41,305 nucleotides of DNA from Clostridia bacterium (GTDB lineage Bacteria > Bacillota > Clostridia > Oscillospirales > CAG-272): assembly GCA_017504995.1 (NCBI GenBank), contig JAFVQC010000062.1, positions 1 through 41,305 on the forward strand, given 5' to 3'. Below the pieces are notes generated by a model. It searched no databases. It was not told where the DNA came from and saw nothing but the letters and a program-made list of their open reading frames with translations. This document shows positions 15,548-23,575 of the stretch, piece after piece (positions within the stretch are counted from its first letter, which is position 1; each line of letters starts with the position of its first letter). The position numbers and the translations under genes were made by a program.

Positions 15548-16882
15548 ATGGAGTGGATCAATCGTTATTTATTTGGAACTGCCGTTCCGATTCTTTTGAT
15601 TTTGGCGGGGATCTTTTACGGATTCCGCTTGAAGTGGTTTCACATAAGGAGACCTTTTACGGTGTTGCGGGTGTTATGTACACGGGAGAAGGGAAGCGGT
15701 GTTTCTTCCTTCCGCGCCCTGACCTTGGCGTTGGCTGGGACTCTTGGTGTGGGCAATATCGTGGGGGTTTCCGCCGCCCTTTGGATGGGGGGCTTCGGCG
15801 CGATCTTCTGGATGTGGGTCAGCGCCTTTTTCGCTATGCTTCTGAAATACGCGGAGATCGTTCTCGCCATGCTCTACCGTCAGTACGACGAGGACGGCAA
15901 GCCGCACGGCTCGGCGATGTTATATATCAAGGCTTGTTTTCAGGCGCGGGGGCGCGGTTTACTGGGAACGGCTCTGGCAGGGGTGTTCGCCCTACTTTGT
16001 ATATTGAATGCGGTGACCATGGGAAGCGTGATTCAGGTCAACGCGGTGACGAAAGCCTTCGAGGGGGTATTTGGTATCTCTCCGTGGGTAACGGGAAGCG
16101 CGCTGGCAATTCTCGTGTTTTTGATCCTTCGTCGGGGCACGGACGGTGTGCTGAGGGTGACCGAAAAGCTGGTTCCCTTGATGACCTTGGGATATCTTTT
16201 GCTTTCCTTGGCGGTACTGATCCTTCGGGCGGATCGTCTGCCAGACGCCGTCGCTTTGATTTTTCGCCACGCCTTTGAGCCGGATGCGGCGGTAGGGGGG
16301 ATCGGCGGATTTTTTCTGTCCGCGGGGGTACGGTACGGGACGATGCGAGGGGTGATCTCCAACGAGGCGGGGTGCGGTACTGCCCCCGCCGCCCATGCGG
16401 TTTCGGATTGCTCCGTTCCCGCAAGGCAGGGTGTGTGGGGAATCTTTGAGGTGTTTGCCGATACGATCCTGCTTTGTACGGTCACCGCCCTTGTGGTGAT
16501 CGTCAGTTGGTCAGAGGTCGTGGCGCGGAACGGAGACTTTATGATGATGACGGTCTCGGCGTATTCGGCGGTGTTGGGGAAGCCTGCCGCCTATTTCATG
16601 ACCGTTGCCGTATTACTCTTCGGCTTTGCCACGGTGATCTGTTGGGCGCATTACGGCATTGAGAGCGCCTCCTATCTGTCGCGCCGTCCGTGGAGTCGCC
16701 GCGCCTTCCTTTTCCTTTACGTTTGTTCGGTTTTCGTCGGGGCGTTTGCCTCTGCCGACACCATCTGGCAGACTGCCGATTTTGCTGTCGGCGCCATGAC
16801 GCTGATTAACGTAACCGTTCTCTGTCTGATGAATCGAGAAGTGAGGGACGCGACTTACTTTTCTTTTAAAAAAGAAAAGTAA
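15548..16882 (+). CDS. Sodium:alanine/glycine symporter (AGCS family)
   Basis: This 444-residue transporter has about ten membrane segments and imports alanine or glycine with sodium. Family blocks include GTLGVGNIVGVS, GGFGAIFWMWVSAF and the SNEAGCGTAPAAHA loop. ATG 15548 is chosen for its GGGGGA site and family-like N-terminus; the frame stays open to 15443 but would then overlap the groESL promoter. Divergent from groESL. The stop codon lies inside the terminator hairpin at 16854-16883. Confidence 0.9.
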   Translation: MEWINRYLFGTAVPILLILAGIFYGFRLKWFHIRRPFTVLRVLCTREKGSGVSSFRALTLALAGTLGVGNIVGVSAALWMGGFGAIFWMWVSAFFAMLLKYAEIVLAMLYRQYDEDGKPHGSAMLYIKACFQARGRGLLGTALAGVFALLCILNAVTMGSVIQVNAVTKAFEGVFGISPWVTGSALAILVFLILRRGTDGVLRVTEKLVPLMTLGYLLLSLAVLILRADRLPDAVALIFRHAFEPDAAVGGIGGFFLSAGVRYGTMRGVISNEAGCGTAPAAHAVSDCSVPARQGVWGIFEVFADTILLCTVTALVVIVSWSEVVARNGDFMMMTVSAYSAVLGKPAAYFMTVAVLLFGFATVICWAHYGIESASYLSRRPWSRRAFLFLYVCSVFVGAFASADTIWQTADFAVGAMTLINVTVLCLMNREVRDATYFSFKKEK

Positions 16883-16883
16883 G
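16854..16883 (+). terminator. Terminator overlapping the symporter stop codon
   Basis: CTTACTTTTCTTTT pairs perfectly with AAAAGAAAAGTAAG across a two-base minimal centre. The stem contains the last symporter codons. The right arm leads directly into the first tandem-repeat unit. Confidence 0.65.
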
Positions 16884-17190
16884 CAAAAGAAAATTAAGCA
16901 GGGTCTCTTCTTCGAATATTGATTTCAAAAAAGGAGGCAAGCAAAAGAAAATTAAGCAGGGTCTCTTCTTCGAATATTGATTTCAAAAAAGGAGGCAAGC
17001 AAAAGAAAATTAAGCAGGGGCTCTTCTTCGAATATTGATTTCAAAAAAGGAGGCAAGCAAAAGAAAATTAAGCAGGGTCTCTTCTTCGAATATTGATTTC
17101 AAAAAAAGGAAGTAAGCAAAAGAAAATTAAGCAGGGTCTCTTCTTCGAATATTGATTTCAAAAAAGGAGGCAAGCAAAAGAAAACCAAAC
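16881..17190. repeat. 58-bp tandem repeat, five units plus a partial sixth
   Basis: Units start at 16881, 16939, 16997, 17055, 17114 and 17172 (period 58, once 59). The unit begins AAGCAAAAGAAAATTAAGCA and ends AAAAAAGGAGGC. Copies 1-5 differ by only a few bases, and copy 6 breaks off after about 14 bases. A 58-bp period is not divisible by three, so this is not a repeated protein domain. Each unit carries an AAGGAGG (or AAGGAAG) string. There are no unique spacers, so it is not a CRISPR. Confidence 0.92.
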
Positions 17191-17276
17191 CAAGGGTTAC
17201 TTTTTTGTTTATTAAAAATGTAATCAAAAGAAATGAAAAAATGGTAACGGTTGCTTGAAAAAGCAAAAAGAAAGCA

Positions 17277-17305
17277 TTGACAAGGCGGAGAATTCATGAT
17301 ATCAT
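17277..17305 (+). promoter_or_regulatory. Promoter of the pyrophosphatase-like gene
   Basis: TTGACA (17277-17282), a 17-base spacer and TATCAT (17300-17305) lie 27 bases before the start codon. Confidence 0.75.
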
Positions 17306-17331
17306 AGAGACGAAAAAAGAAAAGGAATGGA

Positions 17332-17715
17332 ATGGCTATGACGCTGGAAGAAAGAAAAGCGCAGGTGCGCGGGTATCTTGGGCGGACGGTTCGCATTGAG
17401 ATCGATCGCCCCATCGGCTACGCGCATCATAAGGAAAAATACGATCTGCTCTATCCCATCAATTACGGCTATATTCCCGATGTGCTTGGCGGAGACGGGG
17501 AAGCGCTTGACGTGTATCTGATGGGCGTGGACACCCCCGTGACCGAGTTTTTCGGACGGATCATCGGCATCGTCCATCGGGAAAACGACGTGGAGGATAA
17601 GCTGATCATGGCGCCCGACGGTATCTGCTTTACGGCAGAGGAAATCACCGAGGCGATCGATTTTCAGGAACGGTATTACCGAACCTTCGTGGAGGCGTGG
17701 CAGCCTTCCGTATAA
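17332..17715 (+). CDS. Short family I inorganic pyrophosphatase-like protein
   Basis: This 127-residue protein carries the soluble pyrophosphatase core: YPINYGYIPDVLGGDGEALDVY (matching the NYGYIP...DGDPVDV block) and ENDVEDKLIMAP (matching DEAGEDAKLVAVP). It would hydrolyse pyrophosphate to phosphate. It is about 45 residues shorter than the usual 170-180-residue enzyme. It lacks part of the N-terminal strand region, and one acidic residue of the DGD triplet is Glu. A related diphosphate substrate is possible. AAAAGGA precedes the start; ATG 17338 is an alternative. Confidence 0.83.
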   Translation: MAMTLEERKAQVRGYLGRTVRIEIDRPIGYAHHKEKYDLLYPINYGYIPDVLGGDGEALDVYLMGVDTPVTEFFGRIIGIVHRENDVEDKLIMAPDGICFTAEEITEAIDFQERYYRTFVEAWQPSV

Positions 17716-17772
17716 TTTTTTCGATTTTTCCGATACTAATCTCAAATTGTATACAACAAAAAGGAGATTGGT

Positions 17773-18123
17773 ATGGAAATACAAAGCTTAGACAAATCCG
17801 CACTGGATCGGGCGATTGCCGAGGAATCGGCGGTGATGGTGGAATTTTACACGGAGAGCTGTCCGTTTTGCAAAAGTCTGGAAAGAATTTTTCAGGGCTT
17901 TGCGGCAGACCGCGCGGAGCAGGCTGTGTTCGGAAAGGTAAATCTGGGACAGGAGCCGTCTCTTGCGAAACGGTATGGAATTCGATCCGTTCCCACGGTG
18001 ATCCTGTTTGTCGATGGCGTTCTCGCGGATCGGCGTGTGGGTGCGGTCAGCCGAGGAACGCTGGAGGAGATGTTGAAAAAAATTGATTCCAACGGCACAC
18101 CCACGCAGAAAAAAACAGAGTAA
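17773..18123 (+). CDS. Thioredoxin-family protein (CPFC active site)
   Basis: This 116-residue cytoplasmic protein has the thioredoxin fold: an EFYTESCPFCKSL motif with Cys30 and Cys33, and the cis-proline segment SVPTVILF. It probably reduces disulfides or serves a specific partner. The CPFC dipeptide differs from the CGPC of housekeeping thioredoxin, which suggests a distinct redox potential. AAAAGGAG lies before the ATG. It sits 57 bases after the pyrophosphatase gene in the same direction and may be cotranscribed. Confidence 0.9.
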   Translation: MEIQSLDKSALDRAIAEESAVMVEFYTESCPFCKSLERIFQGFAADRAEQAVFGKVNLGQEPSLAKRYGIRSVPTVILFVDGVLADRRVGAVSRGTLEEMLKKIDSNGTPTQKKTE

Positions 18124-18154
18124 AAATAAAATTTGAAAGCGAAAGGCAAAAACG

Positions 18155-18724
18155 ATGCTTCTTCTTTTGGTAGTGCTTCTTTTGATCGCGATTCTTTCCT
18201 GCCCCTATTGGTGGGCGGCTATTTTGAAATGCGGTATGCTTCGTCGGTTGACGAGACTCGCCCGTTCTTCGGGCTATCGGGTACGGAAACGGAATCCTTG
18301 GATCGCGTTTTCCCGCAACCGTTCTTCCTCTTACGATCTGCTGATCGGAAAGGCGGCAAAGATTTACGCAGTCAAGCTCTGGTCGGCGTATCATCGCCGC
18401 CGTACGTTGCTTTTACGGGAAACGGGAAAGATATCGGAGCGCTGGGAATCGTATCCCCCCTTGCGGGTACGGAAAAAGGAAGCACCGAGGGTGATGGAGA
18501 GCCGTCCCCGTCCTGCCCCCCGAACCAAACTGCCTGCCTCTCTCAAAAAGAAGGCGGGAGTGGAACGGCTGCTGCTGATCTATCCTTCGTATTCCGAGAT
18601 CCGAATTCTGCGAGAAGGGAAGGAAACGAGGCTCTTTGGCGGGGACGTAATTTTTGGAAAACGGATCACCTCACCTACCGCTTTGTCCGCGTTGTTGACG
18701 GAGGAAGAGAACCACACGGATTGA
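18155..18724 (+). CDS. Unknown basic protein with N-terminal membrane anchor
   Basis: This 189-residue protein is not recognised. Residues 1-17 are a pure hydrophobic stretch followed by CPYWW and a strongly basic region, so it is probably anchored with a cytoplasmic tail. A YDLLIGKAAKIYAVKLWSAY segment (about 60-79) has alternating hydrophobic strands. A proline/arginine-rich linker occupies about 110-130. A competing frame of 202 codons over the same DNA (18133-18741) looks less protein-like. The ribosome-binding site (GAAAGG) is modest. It lies 31 bases downstream of the thioredoxin gene. Confidence 0.6.
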   Translation: MLLLLVVLLLIAILSCPYWWAAILKCGMLRRLTRLARSSGYRVRKRNPWIAFSRNRSSSYDLLIGKAAKIYAVKLWSAYHRRRTLLLRETGKISERWESYPPLRVRKKEAPRVMESRPRPAPRTKLPASLKKKAGVERLLLIYPSYSEIRILREGKETRLFGGDVIFGKRITSPTALSALLTEEENHTD

Positions 18725-18812
18725 AAAAAGTTGATTTTTAGGATAAAAAGCGATTTTGTTACAAATTTGTGTCAAAATAAGGCGATTTTTTGGAACAACT
18801 TTGAATAATCTA

Positions 18813-18841
18813 TTGACAAACGACCGTTCGTGTGGTAAAAT
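18813..18841 (+). promoter_or_regulatory. Promoter of the CDP-sugar operon
   Basis: TTGACA (18813-18818), a 17-base spacer and TAAAAT (18836-18841) lie about 75 bases before rfbF. Confidence 0.8.
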
Positions 18842-18916
18842 AAACTCATGTTTACCGGATGTCTGAAAATGCTTGAACCCAAAAAATATGATTGAGAGCA
18901 GAAAGGATTTTTCATA

Positions 18917-19705
18917 ATGAAGGTAGTAATTTTAGCAGGTGGTTTCGGAACGAGAATTTCCGAGGAGTCTTATCTGAAGCCCAAGCCCATGATCGAGATC
19001 GGAGGTATGCCCATTCTTTGGCATATTATGAAGAATTATTCCGAGTACGGATTCAATGAGTTTATTATTTGCTGTGGCTATAAGCAGCAGTACATCAAGG
19101 ATTTCTTCAATAACTATTTTCTTCACGCTTCCGACGTGACCTTTGACTTTACCAACAGCACCAACCGTATGAAGGTACATAAGACCTATACCGAGCAATG
19201 GAAGGTCACCGTTGCCGACACGGGACTGAACACCATGACGGGTGGACGGATCAAGCGCATCAAGAAGTATTTGAATCCCGACGAGCCCTTCCTTCTGACC
19301 TACGGCGACGGTCTGTCCGACGTAGATATGAACGAGCTTGTGAAGTTCCATAAGGAAAGCGGCAAGCTGGCTACCCTGACGGTAGTAAACGCAGGTCAGC
19401 GCTTCGGCGTCATCAAGATGGATAAGAGCAACCATCGCATTACCTCCTTCCGTGAGAAGAAGGACAGCGACGGTAACCCGATCAACGGCGGCTTTATGGT
19501 TCTCGACCCCAAGGTTATCGATTATATCGAGGGCGATTCCACTGTGTTTGAGAGACAGCCCTTGGAGCAGCTGTCGAAGGATGGCGAGCTGATGGGCTAT
19601 TATCACGACGGCTTCTGGCAGTGCATGGATATGAAGAAGGACTGGGAAACCTTGGAGAAGCTCTGGGAGAGTGGTGAAGCTCCCTGGAAGAATTGGGAAG
19701 ACTGA
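18917..19705 (+). CDS. rfbF: Glucose-1-phosphate cytidylyltransferase
   Basis: This 262-residue enzyme joins CTP and glucose-1-phosphate to form CDP-glucose, the entry to CDP-6-deoxyhexoses of surface polysaccharides. The N-terminal LAGGFGTRISEE nucleotide motif, PKPMIEIGGMPILWHIM and the YGDGLSDVDM metal-binding segment match RfbF. The length is standard. AGAAAGGA precedes the ATG. It is the first gene of a four-gene operon, and its stop codon overlaps the start of rfbG by one base. Confidence 0.96.
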   Translation: MKVVILAGGFGTRISEESYLKPKPMIEIGGMPILWHIMKNYSEYGFNEFIICCGYKQQYIKDFFNNYFLHASDVTFDFTNSTNRMKVHKTYTEQWKVTVADTGLNTMTGGRIKRIKKYLNPDEPFLLTYGDGLSDVDMNELVKFHKESGKLATLTVVNAGQRFGVIKMDKSNHRITSFREKKDSDGNPINGGFMVLDPKVIDYIEGDSTVFERQPLEQLSKDGELMGYYHDGFWQCMDMKKDWETLEKLWESGEAPWKNWED

Positions 19706-20775
19706 TGTTAGATTTGAATTTTTATCGTGGAAAACGGGTGCTTGTGACGGGTCATACGGGCTTTAAGGGCTCGTGGATGTGTCAGGTGCTGAAGAACGCG
19801 GGAGCGATCGTAACGGGATATTCTCTTACGCCGCCTACCGATCCGTCTTTGTTTGAGCTTGCGGGAGTAGCCGAGGGAATGACCTCGGTCATCGGCGATA
19901 TTCGGGATTTCAACGCCCTCAAAAAGTGCTTTGACGAGGCAAAGCCCGAGATCGTTCTGCATCTGGCGGCCCAGCCTATCGTACGGGACAGCTATAAGGA
20001 TCCGAGATATACTTATGAAACGAACGTGATGGGAACGGTGAATATCATGGAATGTGTTCGCCTGTCCGACACGGTTCGCTCTTTCTTGAACGTGACCACC
20101 GATAAGGTGTACCGCAACAATGAGTGGGAATGGGGATACCGCGAAAACGAGCCGTTGGACGGCTTTGATCCGTATTCCAACAGCAAGTCCTGCTCTGAGC
20201 TTGTGACTCACAGTTATAAGGATTCCTTCTTTGCCGACGGGCACGTGGCGATCTCCACCGCCCGCGCGGGAAACGTGATCGGCGGCGGTGATTTTGCCAA
20301 CGACCGTATCATTCCCGACTGTATCCGCGCGGCGTTTGAAAAGAGGGATATTATCGTACGCAATCCTCACTCCACCCGTCCCTACCAGCACGTGCTGGAG
20401 CCCGTGATGGCGTATCTGATGATCGCCCAGCGGCAGTATGAGGACGGAAAGCTGGCGGGCTACTATAACGTAGGTCCTGATGAGTGCGACTGCTTCCGTA
20501 CGGGAGCGTTGGTAGACTTGTTCTGTCGTACTTGGGGAGAGGGTATGAAGTGGATCAACCGTTACGACGGCGGTCCTCACGAGGCGAACTTCCTCAAGCT
20601 GGATTGCTCCAAGCTCAAAACCGTCTTTGAATGGCGTCCCGTTTGGAATCTTTCCGACGCGGTGGGCTGTACCGTGGAATGGTCCAAGGTCATGTATGGC
20701 GGCGGTGACGTGGCGGCTTGCATGAACGCGCAGATCGAACGGTTTGTCAGCGAAAGCACATGGATCGCAAAATAA
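19705..20775 (+). CDS. rfbG: CDP-glucose 4,6-dehydratase
   Basis: This 356-residue extended short-chain dehydrogenase converts CDP-glucose to CDP-4-keto-6-deoxyglucose. The NAD motif is GHTGFKGSW; TTDKVY and YSNSK (YxxxK) form the active site, and RAGNVIGGGD is the dehydratase signature. ATG 19705 overlaps the rfbF stop (TGATG); an in-frame TTG at 19693 is less likely. About 134 bases containing a hairpin separate it from the next gene. Confidence 0.95.
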   Translation: MLDLNFYRGKRVLVTGHTGFKGSWMCQVLKNAGAIVTGYSLTPPTDPSLFELAGVAEGMTSVIGDIRDFNALKKCFDEAKPEIVLHLAAQPIVRDSYKDPRYTYETNVMGTVNIMECVRLSDTVRSFLNVTTDKVYRNNEWEWGYRENEPLDGFDPYSNSKSCSELVTHSYKDSFFADGHVAISTARAGNVIGGGDFANDRIIPDCIRAAFEKRDIIVRNPHSTRPYQHVLEPVMAYLMIAQRQYEDGKLAGYYNVGPDECDCFRTGALVDLFCRTWGEGMKWINRYDGGPHEANFLKLDCSKLKTVFEWRPVWNLSDAVGCTVEWSKVMYGGGDVAACMNAQIERFVSESTWIAK

Positions 20776-20788
20776 ATGAATGATATCG

Positions 20789-20819
20789 GAATCAGCGAGG
20801 GATCACCTTTCGCTGATTC
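20789..20819 (+). promoter_or_regulatory. Intercistronic hairpin in the CDP-sugar operon
   Basis: GAATCAGCG pairs perfectly with CGCTGATTC across a 13-base loop, 14 bases after rfbG. No T tract follows directly, so it is more likely an RNA stabiliser or partial attenuator than a full terminator. The rest of 20776-20909 shows no gene. Confidence 0.5.
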
Positions 20820-20909
20820 TGTGTGTCGGGACGATTTTTTCCAAGATTCTGTTAATCGGGGAAAAGGAAGAAAGTACAAGAAAAATTTGAAAGAGAGGCG
20901 TAGCATTCG

Positions 20910-21830
20910 ATGAAAGCAGTCATTACGGGCGCAACGGGCGCGATTGGAATGGCGTTGATCGAGGAGCTGCTTCGCAGAGAAATTCCCACGCTGGTGTTTT
21001 GCCGCGTGGATTCTGCCAGAAACAGTCGGATTCCCGATCATCCGCTTTTGAAAAAAGTGAATTGTTCACTGTCGCAGATGGCAGAGTTTCAGTCGGACTT
21101 CGATGAGCGATACGACGTGTTCTACCATTTTGCGTGGGAGGGAACGACGGGAGAGGCGAGAAACGATATGCTTCTTCAAAACCGAAACGTGCGCTATACG
21201 CTGGACGCGGTGTCTCTCGCGGCGCGCTTGGGGTGTCACACCTTTATCGGCGCGGGCTCGCAGGCGGAATACGGCAGAGTGGAAGGGAAGTTGACTCCCA
21301 CCACGCCCGCTTTTCCCGAAAACGGCTACGGCATGGCAAAGCTTTGCGCGTCTCAGATGAGCCGCGTGGCGTGCGAGCAGAAGGGAATGCGGCACGTTTG
21401 GGCGAGGATCCTCAGCGTGTACGGTCCTTTTGACGGAGGCGGTTCGATGGTAATGTCCACCATTGGAAAGCTTACCCGCGGCGAGAAGCCGAGCTTTACG
21501 GCAGGGGAGCAGGTTTGGGATTATCTTTACAGCGGTGACGCGGCAAATGCCTTTATCGCACTGGCAGAGAAGGGACGGCACGGGGCGATTTACTGCCTTG
21601 GTAGCGGCGATCCCCGACCCCTCAAGGACTATATTCTTGCCATTCGGGATGCGGTGAATCCCGATGCCTTCCTTGGCTTGGGAGAAGTGCCCTACGCGCC
21701 AAAGCAGGTGATGTATCTGTGCGCGGATATTTCCTCTCTTCGGGAGGATACGGGATTTGTTCCCACCGTGACCTTTGAGGAAGGAATCCGCAAAACCGTT
21801 CGGTGGTTTACCGATTCTCAATCTACATAA
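20910..21830 (+). CDS. NAD(P)-dependent sugar epimerase/reductase (extended SDR)
   Basis: This 306-residue protein has the Rossmann motif GATGAIG, the catalytic segment GAGSQAEYG with its Ser, and YGMAK (YxxxK). The SQAEYG string and position after rfbFG suggest action on the CDP-4-keto-6-deoxyglucose made by RfbG, probably as a 4-reductase or epimerase. Resemblance to CDP-abequose/paratose synthases is possible, but rfbH, needed for those 3,6-dideoxy sugars, is not here. AGAGAGG lies upstream. The next gene starts 15 bases after the stop. Confidence 0.85.
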   Translation: MKAVITGATGAIGMALIEELLRREIPTLVFCRVDSARNSRIPDHPLLKKVNCSLSQMAEFQSDFDERYDVFYHFAWEGTTGEARNDMLLQNRNVRYTLDAVSLAARLGCHTFIGAGSQAEYGRVEGKLTPTTPAFPENGYGMAKLCASQMSRVACEQKGMRHVWARILSVYGPFDGGGSMVMSTIGKLTRGEKPSFTAGEQVWDYLYSGDAANAFIALAEKGRHGAIYCLGSGDPRPLKDYILAIRDAVNPDAFLGLGEVPYAPKQVMYLCADISSLREDTGFVPTVTFEEGIRKTVRWFTDSQST

Positions 21831-21845
21831 AACGAGGTAAAAGTA

Positions 21846-22778
21846 ATGAAAAAAGTCAGTATTATGGTTCCTTGCTATAACGAGGAGGAGAACGTCGTTC
21901 CCATGAGCGAGGCGTTGGTGAAGCAGATGGAGGAGCTTCCCCAATACGATTACGAGATCCTTTTTATCGATAACTGCTCGCAGGATAATACCCGCCCCTT
22001 GCTGCGGGAGATCTGCGCGAAGAACCCTAAGATCCGCGCCATTTTCAACTCCAAAAATTTCGGGCAATTCAATTCTCCCTATCACGGCATTTGTCAGACC
22101 ACGGGGGATTGTACCCTGTGCGTATGCTGTGACTTCCAGGATCCCATCGAAATGATTCCGAAACTGCTTGCCGAATGGGAGGAGGGCTATAAGATCGTCA
22201 TTGGTGTCAAGACCTCGTCCAAGGAGAGCAAGCTGATGTACTTCCTGCGGAGCATTTACTATAAGCTGATCCGCAAGCTGTCCAAGGTAGAGCAGATCGA
22301 GCATTTCACGGGCTTTGGTCTGTACGACAAGAGCTTTGTGGAGGTTCTGCGGAATCTGGACGATTCGACGCCGTTTTTGCGCGGAATCGTTGCGGAGCTT
22401 GGACCGAAGATCAAAAAGGTGGAGTACGAGCAGGCAAAGCGCCGCGCGGGTAAGACCAGCAACAACTTCTTTAGCCTGTACGACGCGGCGATGCTTTCCT
22501 TTACGTCTTATACGAAGATCGGTATGCGTCTGGCTTCCTTCCTCGGTATGTTTATGTGCGGCGGAAGCGCGCTTGCGGCGGTGATCTGTCTTATTTTGAA
22601 GCTGATCAACCCCTATCTGTTCCTGACGGGTACGGCGGCGATCCTTCTGACGGTGTTGTTCGTCGGCGGCTTACAGCTCTTCTTTACGGGCTTTTTGGGT
22701 GAGTACGTCATGAGCATGAATACCCGCGTGATGAAGCGACCTCTGGTTATCGAAGAGGAACGGATCAATTTTGATTGA
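21846..22778 (+). CDS. Family 2 glycosyltransferase, polyprenyl-phosphate type (GtrB/DPM1-like)
   Basis: This 310-residue enzyme has a cytoplasmic GT-A domain (residues 1-225) with VPCYNEEENV, FIDNCSQDNT and the metal motif DFQDP. Two C-terminal membrane segments (about 233-255 and 262-290) follow. This layout is typical of enzymes that move a sugar from a nucleotide donor onto undecaprenyl phosphate. In this operon the donor could be the CDP-deoxysugar, though that is inferred. It is the last gene of the operon, followed by the hairpin and the repeat element. Confidence 0.88.
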   Translation: MKKVSIMVPCYNEEENVVPMSEALVKQMEELPQYDYEILFIDNCSQDNTRPLLREICAKNPKIRAIFNSKNFGQFNSPYHGICQTTGDCTLCVCCDFQDPIEMIPKLLAEWEEGYKIVIGVKTSSKESKLMYFLRSIYYKLIRKLSKVEQIEHFTGFGLYDKSFVEVLRNLDDSTPFLRGIVAELGPKIKKVEYEQAKRRAGKTSNNFFSLYDAAMLSFTSYTKIGMRLASFLGMFMCGGSALAAVICLILKLINPYLFLTGTAAILLTVLFVGGLQLFFTGFLGEYVMSMNTRVMKRPLVIEEERINFD

Positions 22779-22844
22779 AAAAATAACCCGTATTCTCGTT
22801 GATGAATCTGCGAAAAGATAAGCAACGATAATGAAGAAAACAAA

Positions 22845-22886
22845 GATAGCGTAGCTAAGAGAAACGATTCTCACGGCTACGCTATT
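22845..22886 (+). terminator. Terminator after the CDP-sugar operon
   Basis: GATAGCGTAGC pairs with GCTACGCTATT around a loop of about 20 bases and is followed by TTGTTG. It is related to the pgsA terminator at 13109-13154. Confidence 0.75.
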
Positions 22887-22907
22887 TTGTTGAAATATGA
22901 TTGGATT

Positions 22908-22991
22908 TTGTAGGGACCGGCGTCCTCGAGGTCCATTCTGATTGAACAAAAAGCATTCATTTTGGACCGTCGAGGACGCCGATCCCTACAA
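22908..22991. repeat. GTAGGGACCGGCGTCC inverted-repeat element, copy 2
   Basis: The arms match those of 13172-13258 with a few changes: the left arm reads GGCGTCCTCGAGGTCC (a four-base loss) and the right arm has GATCCCTACA. The centre is AT-rich. Differences between the copies suggest independent decay. Confidence 0.75.
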
Positions 22992-23073
22992 TTGCCTAAA
23001 AGTGGAGTCCACTAAATTCCTTTATCGGACATTCTCTTATGAGAAATACACTTCGTACGATTCCTTTTGGTAA

Positions 23074-23421
23074 TCAGGCTTCGGTGTTTTCCTCGGCAGT
23101 CTCCTTTGCTTCTTTTTCCGCCTGTTTCTTTTCTTCTCTTGCTTTCTTGGCGGCTTCGATCTCCGCGACCTGCGCGCGGATCTGCTCCAAGAGCGAGTCA
23201 AGCTCCGCCACCACGGGGGCGATCTTTTCTGCCTGAGACTCTCCCGACTTTAATTGACGGTAGGTCAGCTTGCCCAGCAGCTGATATTGGGTGTTGCGCT
23301 TTGATTCCAGACTTTTCAGCTTGATCTGCATCGACGCCACGTCCACAAGCTCGCTCGTTTTATGGATCGCCTTGGTTGCCGTGCGCTTTGCCGATTCGCG
23401 GATCTCATTCCAGTTTGCCAT
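23074..23421 (-). CDS. Small charged coiled-coil protein of unknown function
   Basis: This 115-residue cytoplasmic protein is almost entirely helical, with heptad-like spacing through residues 30-90 and an extremely Glu/Lys/Ala-rich C-terminus. There is no cysteine, membrane segment or catalytic motif. An N-terminal MANWNEIRESAKRT start is supported by AAAGGAG seven to eight bases upstream. Proteins of this build are common in Clostridia, but their role is not known to me. It is a single gene with its own promoter, facing the CDP-sugar operon. Confidence 0.85.
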   Translation of the reverse strand: MANWNEIRESAKRTATKAIHKTSELVDVASMQIKLKSLESKRNTQYQLLGKLTYRQLKSGESQAEKIAPVVAELDSLLEQIRAQVAEIEAAKKAREEKKQAEKEAKETAEENTEA

Positions 23422-23477
23422 TTCTGTACTCCTTTCGGTGATCGGCGTATGCCGTAATTCGTTTTGCTCTATATTAT

Positions 23478-23506
23478 ATTATACAACAAATTCTTGAATT
23501 TGTAAA
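23478..23506 (-). promoter_or_regulatory. Promoter of the coiled-coil gene
   Basis: On the minus strand TTTACA (23506-23501), 17 bases and TATAAT (23483-23478) lie about 60 bases before the start codon. Confidence 0.75.
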
Positions 23507-23575
23507 GGGCGGAATAAAAAATTCAAAAAAAGGAAACAGTAATTGGAAAGGAACTGAAAAGGGAGGAAAAAATCG

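Noticed and set aside
16881..17190. CRISPR array
   Set aside because: The units are contiguous 58-bp repeats with no unique spacers, and no cas genes are present.
18133..18741. 202-codon alternative frame over the unknown gene
   Set aside because: It is rich in Ser, Gly and Pro without hydrophobic periodicity. The overlapping 189-codon frame has a clear membrane anchor.
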